DNA from: JANLYQ01 sp031365725
GTDB taxonomy: Bacteria > Actinomycetota > Actinomycetes > JACCUZ01
Assembly: GCA_031365725.1 (NCBI GenBank)
Contig: JANLYQ010000090.1
Span: 1-8,814 of the forward strand
Reading direction: 5' to 3'
DNA length: 8,814 bases
Positions within the stretch are counted from its first letter, which is position 1; every line of letters starts with the position of its first letter. Made by a program: the position numbers and the translations under genes. Positions 1-8,410 of the stretch are shown piece by piece. Below the pieces are notes generated by a model, which ran no database searches, was not told where the DNA came from, and was given only the letters and a program-made list of their open reading frames with translations.

Positions 1-1166
1 TAGAGCTCGGCCACCGCGTCGGAGGGCGTGGAGAACACTTTGCCCCAGTGCGGTCGCGCACCCAACGGGGTGAGTCGCGCCTCGACCTCGCCCACCACTG
101 GTGCCACAGCCACAGTGTCGTGCACCCAGGTGAAGTGCACCGCAAGGCAGTCGCGGCCCTGCGCCGGCGAGAGCCACAGGTCGTCAGCGGCCACGGTGCG
201 CAGCTCGCTCACCTGCAGGACGGGGGCGATGCGGGGAGCCATCGCGGCGACCTCGCGCAGCGCGTCGACGGCATGCTCGCGCGGCACGAGGTACTCGGTC
301 TGCAGCTCGTCACCGGCACTGGGCGTGTGGTCGAGCCGAAAGTGCGGCAGCCGCTCGTGCCACGGCCCGGGCACGCCGAGCTGGGTCGTGCAGGCCTCAG
401 CCGCGACGCCAGGCAACGGATGCACCGGGCCGGCCGCCGGAGTCGTGCCGAGCCAGCCCGACTCGACCGCGCGGAACCCCGCGTCGAGCCGCCGCTTGAC
501 CCAGACCTGCCCGCGGACGTCACCGTCCCGGGGCGCCCAGGTGGTGAACACACTCACGCTGGTCCCGGCCGCGAACACCTCGTCGAGATGGGTGAGCAAT
601 GTCGCGAGTGCGAGACCTTCGTGCACCCTTTGCTCCACGTCGTAGGTGGGCTGGACGCGCAACGTGAGAGCAGTGACGACACCCAGGCAGCCGAGGGAGA
701 CGACCGCGCCGGGGAAGCGCGCGTCTGTCTCGTCGAGGTGCAACAGCGAACCGTCGGCGGTGACGACGTCGAGCCCGGTCACCGCCGTGGCAAGACAACC
801 GAGGGTGTCGCCCGAGCCGTGTGTGCCAGTGGACACCGCGCCGCCGATCGAGATGTGCGGCAACGAGCCGAGGTTGTGCAGCGCCAGACCTTGCGCGTGC
901 AAAGAACTGGCGACCGCGCCGTAGCGCAGCCCGGCGGCCACAGTCACCCACTGGCGATCGGCGGCGACCTCGATGCGCGGCGGCAGGTCGGCCACCGAGA
1001 TCAGGTCACCGGGTGTGCAGGCCACCGGGGAGAACGAGTGCGCGCTGCCCAGGGTCCGCAGGCGGGTGCTCCCGGCGACGATCACCTGCACGGCCTCGAC
1101 ACCGGTCGGACGGTGGAAGGCCGCCGGCTCGAAGGTGATGTTGCCGGCCCAGTTGGTGAGGGTCAT
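1..1166 (-). CDS. aldO: FAD-linked alditol (xylitol/sorbitol) oxidase-like protein, C-terminus cut by window edge
   Basis: Flavoprotein of the VAO / lactone-oxidase group, closest as I recall it to Streptomyces coelicolor alditol oxidase AldO, which oxidises the terminal hydroxyl of xylitol or sorbitol with O2, giving an aldose and H2O2. The 388 codons present read: NWAGNIT near the N-terminus (5-11), GSAHSF (40-45) whose His43 matches the histidine that binds FAD covalently in AldO, and PHISIGGAVSTGTHGSG (103-119) in the FAD domain. The C-terminal substrate domain has GVPGPWHERLPHF, then Glu321 and Arg323 (ELRTVAAD) and Lys376 (PHWGKVF), matching AldO Glu320, Arg322 and Lys375. No signal peptide is visible, so it is probably cytoplasmic. 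AldO has about 418 residues, so some 30 are missing beyond the left edge. The ATG at 1166 overlaps the TGA of the preceding gene (ATGA); GGGAG lies only 2 bases before it, so translational coupling is likely. Family is secure; substrate is inferred. A D-arabinono-1,4-lactone oxidase is the alternative. Confidence 0.88.
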   Translation of the reverse strand, partial: MTLTNWAGNITFEPAAFHRPTGVEAVQVIVAGSTRLRTLGSAHSFSPVACTPGDLISVADLPPRIEVAADRQWVTVAAGLRYGAVASSLHAQGLALHNLGSLPHISIGGAVSTGTHGSGDTLGCLATAVTGLDVVTADGSLLHLDETDARFPGAVVSLGCLGVVTALTLRVQPTYDVEQRVHEGLALATLLTHLDEVFAAGTSVSVFTTWAPRDGDVRGQVWVKRRLDAGFRAVESGWLGTTPAAGPVHPLPGVAAEACTTQLGVPGPWHERLPHFRLDHTPSAGDELQTEYLVPREHAVDALREVAAMAPRIAPVLQVSELRTVAADDLWLSPAQGRDCLAVHFTWVHDTVAVAPVVGEVEARLTPLGARPHWGKVFSTPSDAVAEL

Positions 1167-1624
1167 CGCTCCCACGTCTCGTCAGTGCTCAGTCGCTGAG
1201 CGGTGAGCTCGGTCAACGGCATCGACTCGCCGTCCCGGCCGCCGACCCCCACGATCAGCGGGGGATCGCTCGGCACCAACGTGACCCCCCGAAGTCTTGC
1301 GGTGAGGCTGGTCGGCGTCGACATCACGTAGAAGTTGCCGGCTTCGTCGACGGCGAGGTTGCCGCTGCGCCGGAGATACCAGCCGCGCAGGCCGGTGCGA
1401 TAGAGGCTGCGGCCGTTGTGCGCGCGGGCCTTGAGCTCCACGGTCGGCAACCCCTGCTGGCGGGCGGCCGCGACGAAGCCTTCCAGCACGACCTGCGCCT
1501 GCTCGGTCTCGGCTTCCTTGGCCCGCGCCATGTGAGCGGCATGCTCGCTCGCCGCGTCGCGCCGACGGTCGGACCAGTCGTCTGAGTCGCTTGCGCCGGT
1601 ACCGCTGGAGTCCGGACTCGTCAT
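1163..1624 (-). CDS. Uncharacterised 153-aa actinobacterial protein between lhr and the alditol oxidase
   Basis: I cannot assign a function or a named family. Residues 1-25 are rich in Ser, Asp and Arg and probably disordered. Residues about 26-57 are Ala/Glu/Gln/Arg-rich and should form one long helix. Residues about 60-140 look like a compact beta-rich domain with short motifs that read as conserved: YRTGLRGWYL (75-84), DEAGNFYVM (93-101), SDPPLIVG (119-126) and GRDGESMPL (129-137). There is no signal peptide, membrane segment or cysteine. The start is the ATG at 1624, which overlaps the lhr stop (ATGA); the same frame stays open upstream to 2509, but that part is antisense-like sequence inside lhr. 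Its own stop overlaps the next start (ATGA). No Shine-Dalgarno sequence is evident, so ribosome re-initiation after lhr is the likely route. The high GC3 and tight packing make it a real gene. A role linked to Lhr is inference from position only. Confidence 0.85.
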   Translation of the reverse strand: MTSPDSSGTGASDSDDWSDRRRDAASEHAAHMARAKEAETEQAQVVLEGFVAAARQQGLPTVELKARAHNGRSLYRTGLRGWYLRRSGNLAVDEAGNFYVMSTPTSLTARLRGVTLVPSDPPLIVGVGGRDGESMPLTELTAQRLSTDETWER

Positions 1625-4600
1625 GCGCGCAGTCTGAGGCCGCGCGGCGTGGCGTGGAAACCCGCCTCCTCCAACGCCCGGCCCAGCGCCGAGTCGAGCA
1701 CGCCTTCGCCATCGGCCCGTTCCACGGTCAGTCGCCCGAGGTGCCCTTCGCGGATCGACAGCGCCAGCGCGTCGACGGCCGGCTGGAGCAGGCCGGGCTC
1801 CTCGGCCCAGGTCAGCAGCGTGCGCCCACCGCGCTCGACGTACAGCATGAGTCGCCCGTCGACCAGCACGACGAGCGCGCCGGCTTTGCGCCCGGGGCGG
1901 TGGCCGGACTTCTGCTCCGGCCACGGGACTGCGGCGCCGAAGGGGTTGGCCGGGTCGGTGGCGGCGAGGACGAGGGCGCGTTGCGGCGCGGTCTCGCGGC
2001 CCATCGGCGTGGGGCCGAGGTCCTCGTGGCTGCGCTCGAGCGCGGCAGCGACCGCTCGCAGGCGGTCGACGGCACCGGGGAGGGCGAACTGCGCGGCACC
2101 CAGACCCTCGACGAAGTAGCCGCGACGGGCCCGGCCGGTCTCCTCGAAGGTGGCGAGCACCCGGTAGACCGCCGCAAAGCCGCCCGGCACTCGCTCGGCC
2201 GCGACCGAGCCGCGGGTGACGACGCCGTGCCGGTCCAGCAGCACCTCGGCCAGCGACGCGGCCCGCCGGGTCGGGTCCTGCTCGACCTCGGGCAGCAGGG
2301 ACCAGCGGCCGGCGGCCAGTGGCGGCCCGGTGCGCAGCGGCATCGTCGGGCGAGCGCGGCCGTAGCGGGCACGCGGCGCCGCCCGGGCGGCCCGGCCCGG
2401 TCGGTGCGCACCACGGGTCGGGCTGCGGCCGGGGCGTCCCGAGCCGACGAGGGTACGCAGCGGAGCGAGAGTGTCGTTGCTGACATGGCCCGACCACACG
2501 AGGTCCCACAGCGCAGCCACCAAGGCGTCGTCGTCGGTGGACTCACACACGTCCGCGAGCCGGCGGAAGAAGAACGCCCCGCCAGCCTCGAGCGCCGCGA
2601 GCACCTCCTCGTGCAGTGGGGTCGCGACCGCCACGTGGTCAGGTGCGGGCATCGTCAGGTGCGCCGAGTCGGCCAGGTGCAGCGACACCCAGCCGTCGCC
2701 GGCGCCGAGCGACCCGTGCCCGCGCCAGAGCACCTCGCCGGCGGCGCACAGCTCGTCGAGCAGCGCGGGGGCGTAGTCGTGGACCCGCACCGGCAGCACG
2801 AGCGTCTCCAGCGACGACGCCGGCACCTGGGCGCCCTGCAGCTGCTCGACGACCCGGAGGACGCCCTCGACCCCGCGCAGGCGCTGACCGGCCGCCTGCA
2901 CCTGCTGCCACTGCGGCAGGAAGGACGACAGCGCCTCGGCGGGGACCGGCTCGACCTCCTTGCGCAAGGTGGCCAGCGATCGGCGCCGCAGCGTGCGCAG
3001 CACCTCCGCGTCGCACCACTCGGTGCCGCTGCCGCCGGGCAGGAATTCTCCCGACACCACCCGTCCTGTGCCCTTCAGCCGAGCCAGAGCACCTTCGACG
3101 ACTGCCGGCCCGAGGCCGAGGCGCAGAGCGACATCGGAGACGGTGAACGGCACGTGGGTGCGGGCGTAGCGAGCGACGAGGTCACCGATCGGGTCCCGCA
3201 GCGGTTCGAGGAACGCATCCGGGATGCCGACTGGCAGCGGTGCCCCGAGGGCGTCGCGCAGCCGCCCGGCGTCCTCGATGGCGGCCCACCGCTCCTCGCC
3301 GGCGACCCGCACCCGCACCGCCCGCCGGGCATCCTCGAGCGCGCCGAGCCACGCCGGTTCGGCGCCGCGCTCGACCGCCTCGGCCGTGCTGACCGGCCCC
3401 AGCACCCGCAGCAGGTCGGCCACCCCCTCGCCGTCGCGCGCCCGGCGGTCCTCGGACAGTCGCTGCAGGTCGCGGGCGAGGGTGGCGACGGCGTCGGGAT
3501 CGAGCAGCTCGCGCAGACCGCCGTAGCCCTGCTGACCGAGCAGCTCGGCCAGCAGTGTCGCGTCCAGGGACAACGCCTGTGCGCGTCGCTCGGCCAGCGG
3601 CGAGTCACCCTCGTAGAGGAACTGAGCGACGTAGCCGAACATCAGCGACCGGGCGAACGGCGACGGCTGCTGGGTCTCCACCTCGATCATGCGCACCGTG
3701 CGCTCCTCGACGTCGCGCATCAGCCCGACGAGACCCGGCACGTCGAACACGTCCTGCAGGCACTCGCGCATCGTCTCGAGCACGACGGGGAACGAACCGT
3801 AGTCACTGGCGACCGACAGCAGCTGGGCCGACCGCTGTCGTTGCTGCCAGAGCGGTGTACGACGGCCAGGGTTGCGCCGTGGCAGCAACAGGGCACGGGC
3901 CGCGCACTCACGAAAACGTGAGGCGAACAAGGCAGATCCGCCCACCTCGGCCGTCACCAGCGGCTCGACCTCGTCCGGGGCGACGACGGCCGTCTCAGTG
4001 CCGGCCCGCGCCGCCGCGCCACCCTCGTCCTCGTCCCACTCGACATCGGGCAGGCGCAGCACGATGCCGTCATCAGCATGCATCGCTTGGACGTCGACAC
4101 CGTGGCGTTCACGGAGCCGGGCCGACACGATCAGCGCCCACGGGGCGTGCACCTGCGAGCCGAACGGTGAGTGGATCGCGACCCGCCAGTCACCCAGCTC
4201 GTCCCGGAACCGCTCGACCACGATGGTGCGGTCGTCGGGCAGGTGGCCGGTGGCGGCGCGCTGTTCCTCGAGGTAGGCCAACAGGTTGTCGGCAGCCCAC
4301 TCGTCGAGTCCGGCGGCCATCACCCGGATGCGCGCCTTGGCCGGGGACAGCGCCCCGAGCTCGCGGACGAAAGCGCCGAGCGCCCGACCGAGCTCGACCG
4401 GCCGGCCGAGGGTGTCGCCCTTCCAGAACGGCAGCCGTCCGGGCTGGCCCGGCGCGGGCGTGACGAGGACCCGGTCGTGGGTGATGTCCTCGATCCGCCA
4501 CGAGGTCGAGCCGAGGGTGAACACGTCGCCGACCCGCGACTCGTAGACCATCTCCTCGTCCAGCTCACCGACCCGGGACTGCTTCTCTCCGACGAGGAAC

Positions 4601-6234
4601 ACCCCGAACAGGCCGCGGTCGGGGATGGTGCCGCCACTGGTGACCGCCAGACGTTGCGCGCCCGGCCGGCCGGTCAACGTCCCGCCCACGCGGTCCCACA
4701 CCAGTCGCGGCCGCAGTTCGGCGAACTCGTCGGAGGGGTAGCGACCGGCGAGCATGTCGAGCACGGACTCGAAGGCTGAGCGGGGCAGGGTGCTGTAGGG
4801 CGCGGCCCGGCGCACCACGTCGTACAGCACCTCGACCTCCCACTCGTCGAGACTGACCATCGCGACCACCTGCTGGGCGAGCACGTCAAGGGGGTTGCGG
4901 GGATAGCGGGTCGACTCGATCTGCCCGGCCCGCATGCGTTCGGCGACGACGGCCGTCTGCACGAGGTCGCCGCGGTACTTGGGGAAGATGACGCCCTTGG
5001 AGACCGCGCCGACCTGGTGCCCGGCGCGTCCGACCCGCTGAAGACCGCTGGCCACCGACGGCGGCGACTCGACCTGGATGACGAGGTCGACTGCACCCAT
5101 GTCGATGCCAAGCTCGAGGGACGATGTCGCGACGACCGCCGGGAGCCGACCGGCCTTCAGCGCCTCCTCGATCTGGCCGCGCTGCTCCTTGGACACCGAG
5201 CCGTGATGGGCGCGGGCCAGCTCGGGTACCTGCTGGTCAGAGCCCCGGGTGGCCCCGGACTGCGCCATGACCTGGGCCGGCTGCAGGCCACCGGCGTCGG
5301 GCAGCTCCGCACCGGTGACGCGTTCCTCGTGGATCTCGTTGAGGCGCGCGCAGAGACGTTCGGCCAGTCGCCGTGAGTTGGCGAAGACGATGGTCGACCG
5401 GTGGGCCTCGATGAGGTCCACGATGCGTTCCTCGACGTGCGGCCAGATCGACGTACGTCGTTCGTCGCCGGCGGCCGACCCGCTCACCTCACCGGTGGAC
5501 TGGCCGAGCTCGGCGAGGTCCTCGACGGGGACGACCACCTGCAGCTCGACGGTCTTGCTCGACGGCGGCTGCACGATCTCGACGTCGTGGGCGCCGCCGA
5601 GGAACTGCGCGACCTCCTCGACCGGGCGTACGGTCGCCGACAGGCCGATCCGCTGGGCCGGGCGCTCGAGCAGGTGGTCGAGGCGTTCGAGGGAGAGCGC
5701 GAGATGGGCACCGCGCTTGGTGCCGGCGACGGCATGCACCTCGTCCACGATGACGGTCTCGATGCCCAGCAACGACTCGCGCGCGGCCGAGGTCAGCAGC
5801 AGGAAGAGCGACTCGGGGGTGGTGATGAGGATGTCGGGGGGAGTGCGGGCGAAGCGGCGCCGCTCGTCGGCCGGGGTGTCGCCGGAGCGGACGCCGACGG
5901 TGAGGTCCGGCTCGGGCAGACCGAGTCGGGTGGCGGCGTGCCGGATGCCGGCAAGGGGTGCCCTCAGGTTGCGTTCGACGTCGACCGCCAGCGCCTTCAT
6001 CGGGCTGATGTAGAGCACCCGGCACCGGCGGCGGGCCTCGGCAGGCGGCGGCTCGCTCGCCAGCCGGTCGATCGACCAGAGGAACGCGGCGAGCGTCTTG
6101 CCCGAGCCGGTCGGTGCCACCACCAGGGCATGGTGGCCCGCCCCGATCGCATCCCAGGCACCTTCCTGGGCTGCCGTCGGTGCGCTGAAGGAGGCGTCGA
6201 ACCACGCCTGCGTCGCCCGGGTGAAGCGGGTCAT
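1621..6234 (-). CDS. lhr: ATP-dependent DNA helicase Lhr (long form, superfamily 2)
   Basis: Large helicase-related protein, 1537 aa, full length for the family. Mycobacterial Lhr is a single-stranded-DNA-dependent ATPase that moves 3'-5' and unwinds duplexes, with a preference for RNA:DNA hybrids; it helps survival of DNA crosslinking damage. Visible motifs: APTGSGKT (40-47, Walker A), TTPES (138-142), DEVH (164-167, Walker B), SAT (199-201), TIVFANSRRLAERL (281-294, motif IV), GIDMG (376-380, motif V) and QRVGRAGH (399-406, motif VI with arginine fingers). The Lhr-specific winged-helix and beta-barrel part follows to about residue 860, then the Lhr C-terminal domain of tandem winged helices, in which E. 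coli Lhr is reported to have uracil-DNA glycosylase activity. An Arg/Pro/Gly-rich linker lies at about 1262-1308. The ATG at 6234 is preceded by GGGTGAG six bases upstream (6241-6247). It starts a block of three overlapping genes. No catalytic motif is missing and there is no frameshift. Confidence 0.97.
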   Translation of the reverse strand: MTRFTRATQAWFDASFSAPTAAQEGAWDAIGAGHHALVVAPTGSGKTLAAFLWSIDRLASEPPPAEARRRCRVLYISPMKALAVDVERNLRAPLAGIRHAATRLGLPEPDLTVGVRSGDTPADERRRFARTPPDILITTPESLFLLLTSAARESLLGIETVIVDEVHAVAGTKRGAHLALSLERLDHLLERPAQRIGLSATVRPVEEVAQFLGGAHDVEIVQPPSSKTVELQVVVPVEDLAELGQSTGEVSGSAAGDERRTSIWPHVEERIVDLIEAHRSTIVFANSRRLAERLCARLNEIHEERVTGAELPDAGGLQPAQVMAQSGATRGSDQQVPELARAHHGSVSKEQRGQIEEALKAGRLPAVVATSSLELGIDMGAVDLVIQVESPPSVASGLQRVGRAGHQVGAVSKGVIFPKYRGDLVQTAVVAERMRAGQIESTRYPRNPLDVLAQQVVAMVSLDEWEVEVLYDVVRRAAPYSTLPRSAFESVLDMLAGRYPSDEFAELRPRLVWDRVGGTLTGRPGAQRLAVTSGGTIPDRGLFGVFLVGEKQSRVGELDEEMVYESRVGDVFTLGSTSWRIEDITHDRVLVTPAPGQPGRLPFWKGDTLGRPVELGRALGAFVRELGALSPAKARIRVMAAGLDEWAADNLLAYLEEQRAATGHLPDDRTIVVERFRDELGDWRVAIHSPFGSQVHAPWALIVSARLRERHGVDVQAMHADDGIVLRLPDVEWDEDEGGAAARAGTETAVVAPDEVEPLVTAEVGGSALFASRFRECAARALLLPRRNPGRRTPLWQQRQRSAQLLSVASDYGSFPVVLETMRECLQDVFDVPGLVGLMRDVEERTVRMIEVETQQPSPFARSLMFGYVAQFLYEGDSPLAERRAQALSLDATLLAELLGQQGYGGLRELLDPDAVATLARDLQRLSEDRRARDGEGVADLLRVLGPVSTAEAVERGAEPAWLGALEDARRAVRVRVAGEERWAAIEDAGRLRDALGAPLPVGIPDAFLEPLRDPIGDLVARYARTHVPFTVSDVALRLGLGPAVVEGALARLKGTGRVVSGEFLPGGSGTEWCDAEVLRTLRRRSLATLRKEVEPVPAEALSSFLPQWQQVQAAGQRLRGVEGVLRVVEQLQGAQVPASSLETLVLPVRVHDYAPALLDELCAAGEVLWRGHGSLGAGDGWVSLHLADSAHLTMPAPDHVAVATPLHEEVLAALEAGGAFFFRRLADVCESTDDDALVAALWDLVWSGHVSNDTLAPLRTLVGSGRPGRSPTRGAHRPGRAARAAPRARYGRARPTMPLRTGPPLAAGRWSLLPEVEQDPTRRAASLAEVLLDRHGVVTRGSVAAERVPGGFAAVYRVLATFEETGRARRGYFVEGLGAAQFALPGAVDRLRAVAAALERSHEDLGPTPMGRETAPQRALVLAATDPANPFGAAVPWPEQKSGHRPGRKAGALVVLVDGRLMLYVERGGRTLLTWAEEPGLLQPAVDALALSIREGHLGRLTVERADGEGVLDSALGRALEEAGFHATPRGLRLRA

Positions 6235-6299
6235 GCTCTGCTCACCCGGCCATCCTCGCCGACGGCACCGACACCCGGGGGCCAGGGTCGCCCGTCAGG

Positions 6300-6325
6300 T
6301 CTCCGGCCTCAGGCTCCGCCGGAGA
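6300..6325. other. Short GC-rich hairpin at the end of the small ORF
   Basis: A perfect 8-bp inverted repeat, TCTCCGGC (6300-6307) with GCCGGAGA (6318-6325), encloses a 10-base loop that holds the stop codon of the small ORF. It could weaken read-through toward lhr, but no T-run follows on either strand and part of the stem is coding, so an intrinsic terminator is not established. In DNA this GC-rich such stems also arise by chance. Confidence 0.22.
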
Positions 6326-6497
6326 GTCCGTATCGCCAGGCGATCTCCGTGTTGGCGTCCGGCGTGGTGTCTGCCCCCGGAGTGCTCGCCGGCTGCTCCT
6401 CCACCATGTCCTCGACGGCTACCCGCGGCGGGAGGACCTCGAACCGGCCGGGAGACGGTGCCTTGTCGGGGACTGGCGCCGGGTCGGTGTTCGTCAT
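6309..6497 (-). CDS. Small acidic, proline-rich hypothetical protein (62 aa) upstream of lhr
   Basis: I do not recognise this protein. It reads from an ATG at 6497 to a TGA at 6311-6309. It has many Pro, Asp, Glu and Thr residues, no cysteine and no membrane or signal segment, so it is probably disordered over most of its length. The only motif-like parts are FEVLPPRVAVEDMVEE (about 19-34) and the aromatic C-terminal tail IAWRYGLSGGA. About 53 of 62 sense codons end in G or C, as in the neighbouring real genes, and no other gene covers the region, which supports coding. A GGAG (6510-6513) lies 12 bases before the ATG, rather far for a ribosome site. It is 74 bases upstream of lhr on the same strand, so it may share a transcript with it, and it is divergent from the ABC exporter. 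It could still be a chance ORF in GC-rich DNA. Confidence 0.58.
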   Translation of the reverse strand: MTNTDPAPVPDKAPSPGRFEVLPPRVAVEDMVEEQPASTPGADTTPDANTEIAWRYGLSGGA

Positions 6498-6560
6498 GTG
6501 TCCAGTGTGCTCCGAAACCCGGTCGTCCGCTGTCGGTCCCGGCGTCTAGTGTCGGTCGAC
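6498..6560. promoter_or_regulatory. Divergent intergenic region with a candidate -10 for the ABC operon
   Basis: These 63 bases separate the start of the leftward small ORF from the proposed start of the rightward ATPase, so they should carry promoters for both directions. On the plus strand TAGTGT (6547-6552) fits the actinobacterial TANNNT form of the -10 box. It would start transcription at about 6558-6561, at or just before the GTG at 6561, giving a leaderless or nearly leaderless mRNA. No convincing -35 box is visible, and I find no clear -10 for the minus strand. No operator-like palindrome stands out. Single-hexamer matches are weak evidence. Confidence 0.35.
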
Positions 6561-7558
<998 letters not shown>

Positions 7559-7559
<1 letters not shown>

Positions 7560-8410
7560 TGAGCGCGACCGCTCCGGCCGATGTCGAGTCGTCCACCTCG
7601 AGTGCCCTCGGCCCGCTTCCGCCGATGCCGTCGTCGTACGTCCTGATCGGTCGTGCCTTTCGCTACTGGCTCGCGCAGTACCGCCGTACCTATCGCGGGA
7701 CGGCGATCTCCACGGTGCTCGAGCCGCTCGGCTTCCTCGCCGCGCTGGGACTCGGGCTCGGGGTGCTGGTCGACAAGACGTCGAGCACCAATGCTCTCGA
7801 TGGCGTGCCGTACCTGAAGTTCATCGCGCCGGGCCTGCTCGCCGCCAACGCGATGCAGATGATGTCCTTCGAAGCGACCTACCCCGTGCTCGGCGCCGTC
7901 AAGTGGCAGAAGCAGTACCACGCGCAGCTCGCCTCACCGTTGCGGTCGGGGGACCTGCTCGCGGGCCACCTGCTCTTCGTGGCGATGCGGCTCGCGCTGT
8001 CGGCCACCGTGTTCCTGCTCATCATGGCGATGTTCGGCGTCATCACCTCGCCGCTCGCGCTGCTCTGCGTGCCGGTCGGCGTGCTCACCGGTTTCGCCTT
8101 TGCCCCGGCCACCTTCGCCTTCGCCGCGACGCGGGAGAACGACAGCGGCTTCGCCATGCTGTTCCGCTTCGGCATCACGCCGATGTTCCTGTTCTCCGGC
8201 ACGTTCTTCCCCATTTCGCAGCTGCCGCACGTGCTGCAGTGGGTGGCGTGGCTGGTGCCGCTCTGGCACGGCGTGGACCTCTCCCGCGACCTCGCGCTCG
8301 GTGGGTCGTCGTGGGGCAGTGCCGCGGTGCACGTCGGCTACCTGCTGCTCTGGACCGTCGTCGGCCTCGTGATCGCCCGACGCACCTTCGAGCGGGTGCT
8401 GGTCCGATGA
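7559..8410 (+). CDS. ABC-2 type transporter permease, first subunit (NodJ/DrrB-like)
   Basis: Membrane subunit of the exporter, 283 aa, in the ABC-2 family (COG0842 type). After a cytoplasmic N-terminus of about 45 residues, six hydrophobic segments are visible at roughly 50-70, 85-112, 136-162, 165-190, 198-220 and 256-275. Family-like features are YLKFIAPGLLAANAM in the second segment, followed by FEATYPVLG and the cytoplasmic stretch KWQKQYHAQLASPLRSGDLL (115-134), which probably contacts the ATPase. FSGTFFPISQLP (212-223) before the last segment is the usual signature of this family. The start ATG shares its A with the stop of the ATPase gene (TGATG) and has no clear ribosome site of its own, so it should be translated by coupling. 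Its TGA overlaps the next ATG (ATGA). The family and role in export are clear; the cargo is not. Confidence 0.95.

Noticed and set aside
48..1199. A 383-codon plus-strand frame antisense to the oxidase
   Set aside because: The minus strand reads a complete FAD domain with its active-site residues, and the plus-strand product resembles no protein family.
1163..2509. N-terminally extended 448-codon version of the 153-aa gene
   Set aside because: The added part lies out of frame inside lhr and is low-complexity Arg/Ala/Pro sequence. The ATGA start at 1624 is much better supported.
1591..3921. A 776-codon plus-strand frame antisense to lhr
   Set aside because: It mirrors the high-GC codon pattern of lhr on the other strand. 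Its product is Arg/Gly/His-rich with no recognisable domain, while the lhr frame carries every family motif.
6235..6308. Search for a separate lhr promoter or regulatory RNA in the gap before lhr
   Set aside because: I see only the ribosome-site-like GGGTGAG near lhr and the weak hairpin at 6300-6325. No TANNNT box at a sensible distance or riboswitch-like structure could be supported.
5401..6549. A 382-codon plus-strand frame opposite the N-terminal part of lhr and the small ORF
   Set aside because: No domain or motif is seen, it is antisense to the helicase core, and it runs across the divergent promoter region. It is a shadow of GC-rich coding DNA.
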